A stretch of DNA of 7,732 nucleotides from CAZUQP01 sp964484285. Its GTDB lineage: Bacteria > Pseudomonadota > Gammaproteobacteria > DSM-16500. The translations under genes were made by a program, and so were the position numbers. The notes below the pieces were generated by a model that had not been told where the DNA came from, did no database searches, and worked only from the letters and a program-made list of their open reading frames with translations. This document shows positions 6,157-7,732 of this stretch, in pieces. The stretch spans positions 1 through 7,732 of the forward strand of contig CAZAEO010000097.1 in NCBI GenBank assembly GCA_964484285.1, read 5' to 3'. Each line of letters begins with the position of its first letter. Within the stretch, counting starts at the first letter, position 1.

Positions 6157-6762
6157 ATGACATTCGTCATCGGATTAACAGGCGGAATCGGTAGTGGCAA
6201 ATCAACTGTTGCAGAGTTATTTGCCAAAAAAGGTATTACCATCGTTGATGCTGATCAGCTCGCACGGGACTTAACTCAGCCTAATAAACCGGCTTTAAAA
6301 CATATCGTCGCAAAATTTGGTCCTGATATTTTGTTAGCCAATGGTGCGCTTGATCGAGCTAAATTAAGAAAAATCGTGTTCTCCCAGACAAAAAATCGGC
6401 GCTGGCTAGAACAACTTTTACATCCACTGATTCAAGCAGAAATAAAACGCCAAATTAAATTATCTTCTTCGCCGTATTGCATCGTAGTCATTCCATTATT
6501 ATTTGAAACATCTTCATCTTATCCGTTTCTTCAACGAATATTGGTAGTTGATACTGCTAAAGAATCACAAATAACCCGCACTATGACACGCGACAATATA
6601 ACAGCCAAAGCAGCTTTAGCCATTTTAAACACGCAGACCACCCAAGCTGAACGCTTACGTCAGGCAGATGATATCATCCACAATAATGGAACTATTGCGG
6701 AGCTTGCTCCTCAGGTTGACACACTACATGAAGCATACGTGCTACTAGCAAAAAATCGTTGA
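6157..6762 (+). CDS. coaE: Dephospho-CoA kinase CoaE
   Basis: CoaE catalyses the last step of coenzyme A synthesis, phosphorylating the 3'-hydroxyl of the ribose of dephospho-CoA with ATP, in the cytoplasm. The 201 residues are typical length. The P-loop GLTGGIGSGKST (6-17) stands at the N-terminus, followed by DADQLAR (31-37) with the catalytic aspartate D31. LLHPLI (88-92 region), VIPLLFET (111-118), VVDTAKESQITR (130-141) and QADDIIHNNG (169-178) complete the family pattern. The ATG directly follows the pilD stop codon without a spacer and lacks a clear Shine-Dalgarno, so it relies on coupling. The pilD-coaE order is the common arrangement in Pseudomonas and Legionella and does not imply a pilus role. 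yacG, which often follows coaE, is absent from the 70 bases before zapD. Confidence 0.97.
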   Translation: MTFVIGLTGGIGSGKSTVAELFAKKGITIVDADQLARDLTQPNKPALKHIVAKFGPDILLANGALDRAKLRKIVFSQTKNRRWLEQLLHPLIQAEIKRQIKLSSSPYCIVVIPLLFETSSSYPFLQRILVVDTAKESQITRTMTRDNITAKAALAILNTQTTQAERLRQADDIIHNNGTIAELAPQVDTLHEAYVLLAKNR

Positions 6763-6785
6763 AAAAATGAGGTATTCCTTTAAAA

Positions 6786-6805
6786 ATCATGTTATTATGC
6801 ATGAT
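6786..6805. promoter_or_regulatory. Dyad ATCATG-N8-CATGAT with an overlapping -10-like hexamer upstream of zapD
   Basis: ATCATG (6786-6791) and CATGAT (6800-6805) form a perfect 6-bp inverted repeat around an 8-base centre. The hexamer TATTAT (6793-6798), 5 of 6 matches to a sigma70 -10, lies in the middle. No -35 is recognisable 16-18 bases upstream. If used, it would start a zapD transcript near 6805 with a leader of about 28 bases, and the dyad could be an operator over it. No T-tract follows, so it is unlikely to be a terminator of the pil-coaE operon. Confidence 0.25.
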
Positions 6806-6832
6806 GTAAGCTAATTCCTTATTTGAATTGAC

Positions 6833-7603
6833 ATGACCAATAACGTCATTACCTACGAACAACCATTAAATGAGCTCATTCGGGTTTGTCTCCGTTTGGA
6901 GCAATTATTTCTTCAAGTTGACCATCAAATTACAGACACTTCCATATTCGGTACTCGTCATATTGTAACAATCATTATTAATATTCTTCATTTATTAGAT
7001 CGGCCCGACTTAAAAGCCAAGCTTGCCAAAGAATTAAACCATCAAATGCTTTTGCTTGGAAGATTAGAAAATACGCCGCAAATTGATCAAGCTAAATTAA
7101 GTAAATTACTCAAACAACTTGATGAATTGAGTCGATGCTTTATTGATAGCAGTGGAAAGATTGGGTATAGCTTGCGTGAAATTGAACTACTCAATAATCT
7201 TAGGTTGCACTTAGCTACTCCAGGTGGTGGATGTAGTTTTGATATACCCGCCTATTATTATTGGTTACAACAACCCGTTAAAGAACGTAATGCAGCAATT
7301 AAATCATGGCTAACGGAATTTAACAATATTCGCCTTGCCAATGATCTTATTCTAAAACTCGTGCGTGAAGAAAGTAAAATACAACAAAAACAAGCTGTAA
7401 ATGGTTTTTATCAAGAACTACTCGATCCACAAATCAATTTAAGGCTGATCCGGGTGATAATCCCTGTCGATATAGCTGCTTATCCAGAGATTAGCGTTGG
7501 ACGGCATTTTTTAAGCATTCGGTTTTTTGTACCAAACATAATAGAACGTCCCGTGCAATATCCACATGACTTATCGTTCTCCCTTTCTTATTGTACCGCG
7601 TAA
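6833..7603 (+). CDS. zapD: Cell division protein ZapD (YacF), FtsZ-associated
   Basis: ZapD binds the C-terminal tail of FtsZ and bundles its filaments, supporting Z-ring formation at midcell. The 256-residue protein is full length compared with the family (about 250). Diagnostic stretches are TYEQPLNELIRVCLRLE (7-23), ATPGGGCSFDIPAYYYWL (128-145), LRLIRV (203-208), YPEIS (217-221) and IRFF (229-232). The N-terminal half is helical and the C-terminal half forms the beta domain of the family. The ATG at 6833 is the only reasonable start: a TGA in the same frame at 6824-6826 closes the upstream side, and the N-terminus aligns with the family. No Shine-Dalgarno is visible before it. The gene is separated from coaE by 70 bases, so it may have its own promoter, although the coaE-zapD order is common. 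No defect is seen. Confidence 0.95.
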   Translation: MTNNVITYEQPLNELIRVCLRLEQLFLQVDHQITDTSIFGTRHIVTIIINILHLLDRPDLKAKLAKELNHQMLLLGRLENTPQIDQAKLSKLLKQLDELSRCFIDSSGKIGYSLREIELLNNLRLHLATPGGGCSFDIPAYYYWLQQPVKERNAAIKSWLTEFNNIRLANDLILKLVREESKIQQKQAVNGFYQELLDPQINLRLIRVIIPVDIAAYPEISVGRHFLSIRFFVPNIIERPVQYPHDLSFSLSYCTA

Positions 7604-7637
7604 ACGCTTTGACACCCTCGCGTCATCATACAACCAG

Positions 7638-7666
7638 TTGCAGAAATATTAATTCTCGTTTACTCT
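7638..7666 (+). promoter_or_regulatory. Candidate promoter of the tRNA-Ser gene
   Basis: TTGCAG (7638-7643) and TACTCT (7661-7666) are 17 bases apart and end 22 bases before the tRNA 5' end, a suitable distance for a precursor with a short leader. The -35 matches 4 of 6 and the -10 matches 3 of 6 consensus positions. The rest of the 85-bp gap after zapD holds nothing else convincing. Confidence 0.35.
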
Positions 7667-7688
7667 TACACGCCACGCTACCCAGACG

Positions 7689-7732
7689 GGAGAGATGGCC
7701 GAGCGGTTTAAGGCGCACGCCTGGAAAGTGTG
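7689..7732 (+). tRNA. tRNA-Ser (anticodon GGA), 5' part, cut by the window edge
   Basis: This is the first 44 bases of a serine tRNA that reads UCC and UCU codons. The 5' acceptor strand GGAGAGA (7689-7695) is followed by T8-G9 and a D arm (GCC-GAGCGGTTTAA-GGC). The anticodon stem CACGC (7716-7720) pairs with GTGTG (7728-7732) with one G-T pair. The loop CTGGAAA (7721-7727) carries anticodon GGA at 7723-7725. The sequence from the D stem to the anticodon arm closely resembles E. coli tRNA-Ser(GGA). The long variable arm, T arm and 3' acceptor strand lie beyond the window. Confidence 0.95.

Noticed and set aside
7597..7613. Hairpin GCGT-AA-ACGC followed by TTT as a zapD terminator
   Set aside because: The stem is only 4 bp with a 2-base loop over the stop codon, and the T-run is only three bases.
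7609..7614. Perfect TTGACA as a promoter -35 for the tRNA
   Set aside because: No -10-like hexamer stands 15-19 bases downstream; TTGCAG at 7638 with TACTCT at 7661 is better placed.
1..7732. CRISPR array, insertion sequence, toxin-antitoxin or defence system
   Set aside because: No spaced direct repeats, transposase motifs or terminal repeats are visible, and the coding capacity is fully used by the listed genes.

Overview
The window is ordinary gammaproteobacterial chromosome, AT-rich by eye, with every gene on the + strand. It holds a type IV pilus assembly cluster and several conserved housekeeping genes. One gene does not fit that set: a eukaryotic-like Ser/Thr protein kinase between rlmH and pilA. 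Pilus genes next to coaE and zapD, AT-rich coding sequence, and an inserted eukaryotic-like kinase suggest a Legionellales-type bacterium (Legionella, Coxiella, Berkiella or Rickettsiella relatives). That placement is inference, because no taxonomic marker is decisive here.

Layout. Bases 1-77 hold only the unassigned tail of whatever lies upstream. At 78-902 is the conserved pair rsfS (ribosomal silencing factor) and rlmH (23S rRNA pseudouridine-1915 methyltransferase). Bases 1000-2328 encode the kinase. It keeps the main catalytic residues but has HAD in place of HRD and DFA in place of DFG. After a 132-bp AT-rich gap with a plausible promoter and a strong ribosome binding site come pilA (major pilin), pilB (assembly ATPase), pilC (inner-membrane platform), pilD (prepilin peptidase/methylase) and coaE (dephospho-CoA kinase). 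These five genes overlap or nearly abut from 2461 to 6762, so they look like one translationally coupled operon. After 70 bp comes zapD (FtsZ-bundling factor). A further 85 bp leads to a tRNA-Ser(GGA) gene that the window cuts just after its anticodon stem.

How the genes work together. PilD cleaves the PilA leader and methylates the new N-terminus. PilB powers pilin polymerisation on the PilC platform. CoaE completes coenzyme A synthesis and is a common chromosomal neighbour of pilD rather than a pilus part. No retraction ATPase (PilT), secretin or yacG is present here.

The points most worth a second look are the kinase (possible secreted effector), the short 401-residue PilB without the usual N-terminal domain, the very small C-terminal cysteine loop of the pilin, and a perfect AGGAGG inside the end of pilA with no usable start codon behind it. 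No CRISPR array, insertion sequence, toxin-antitoxin pair or defence system is visible. All genes but the kinase belong to well-known families.
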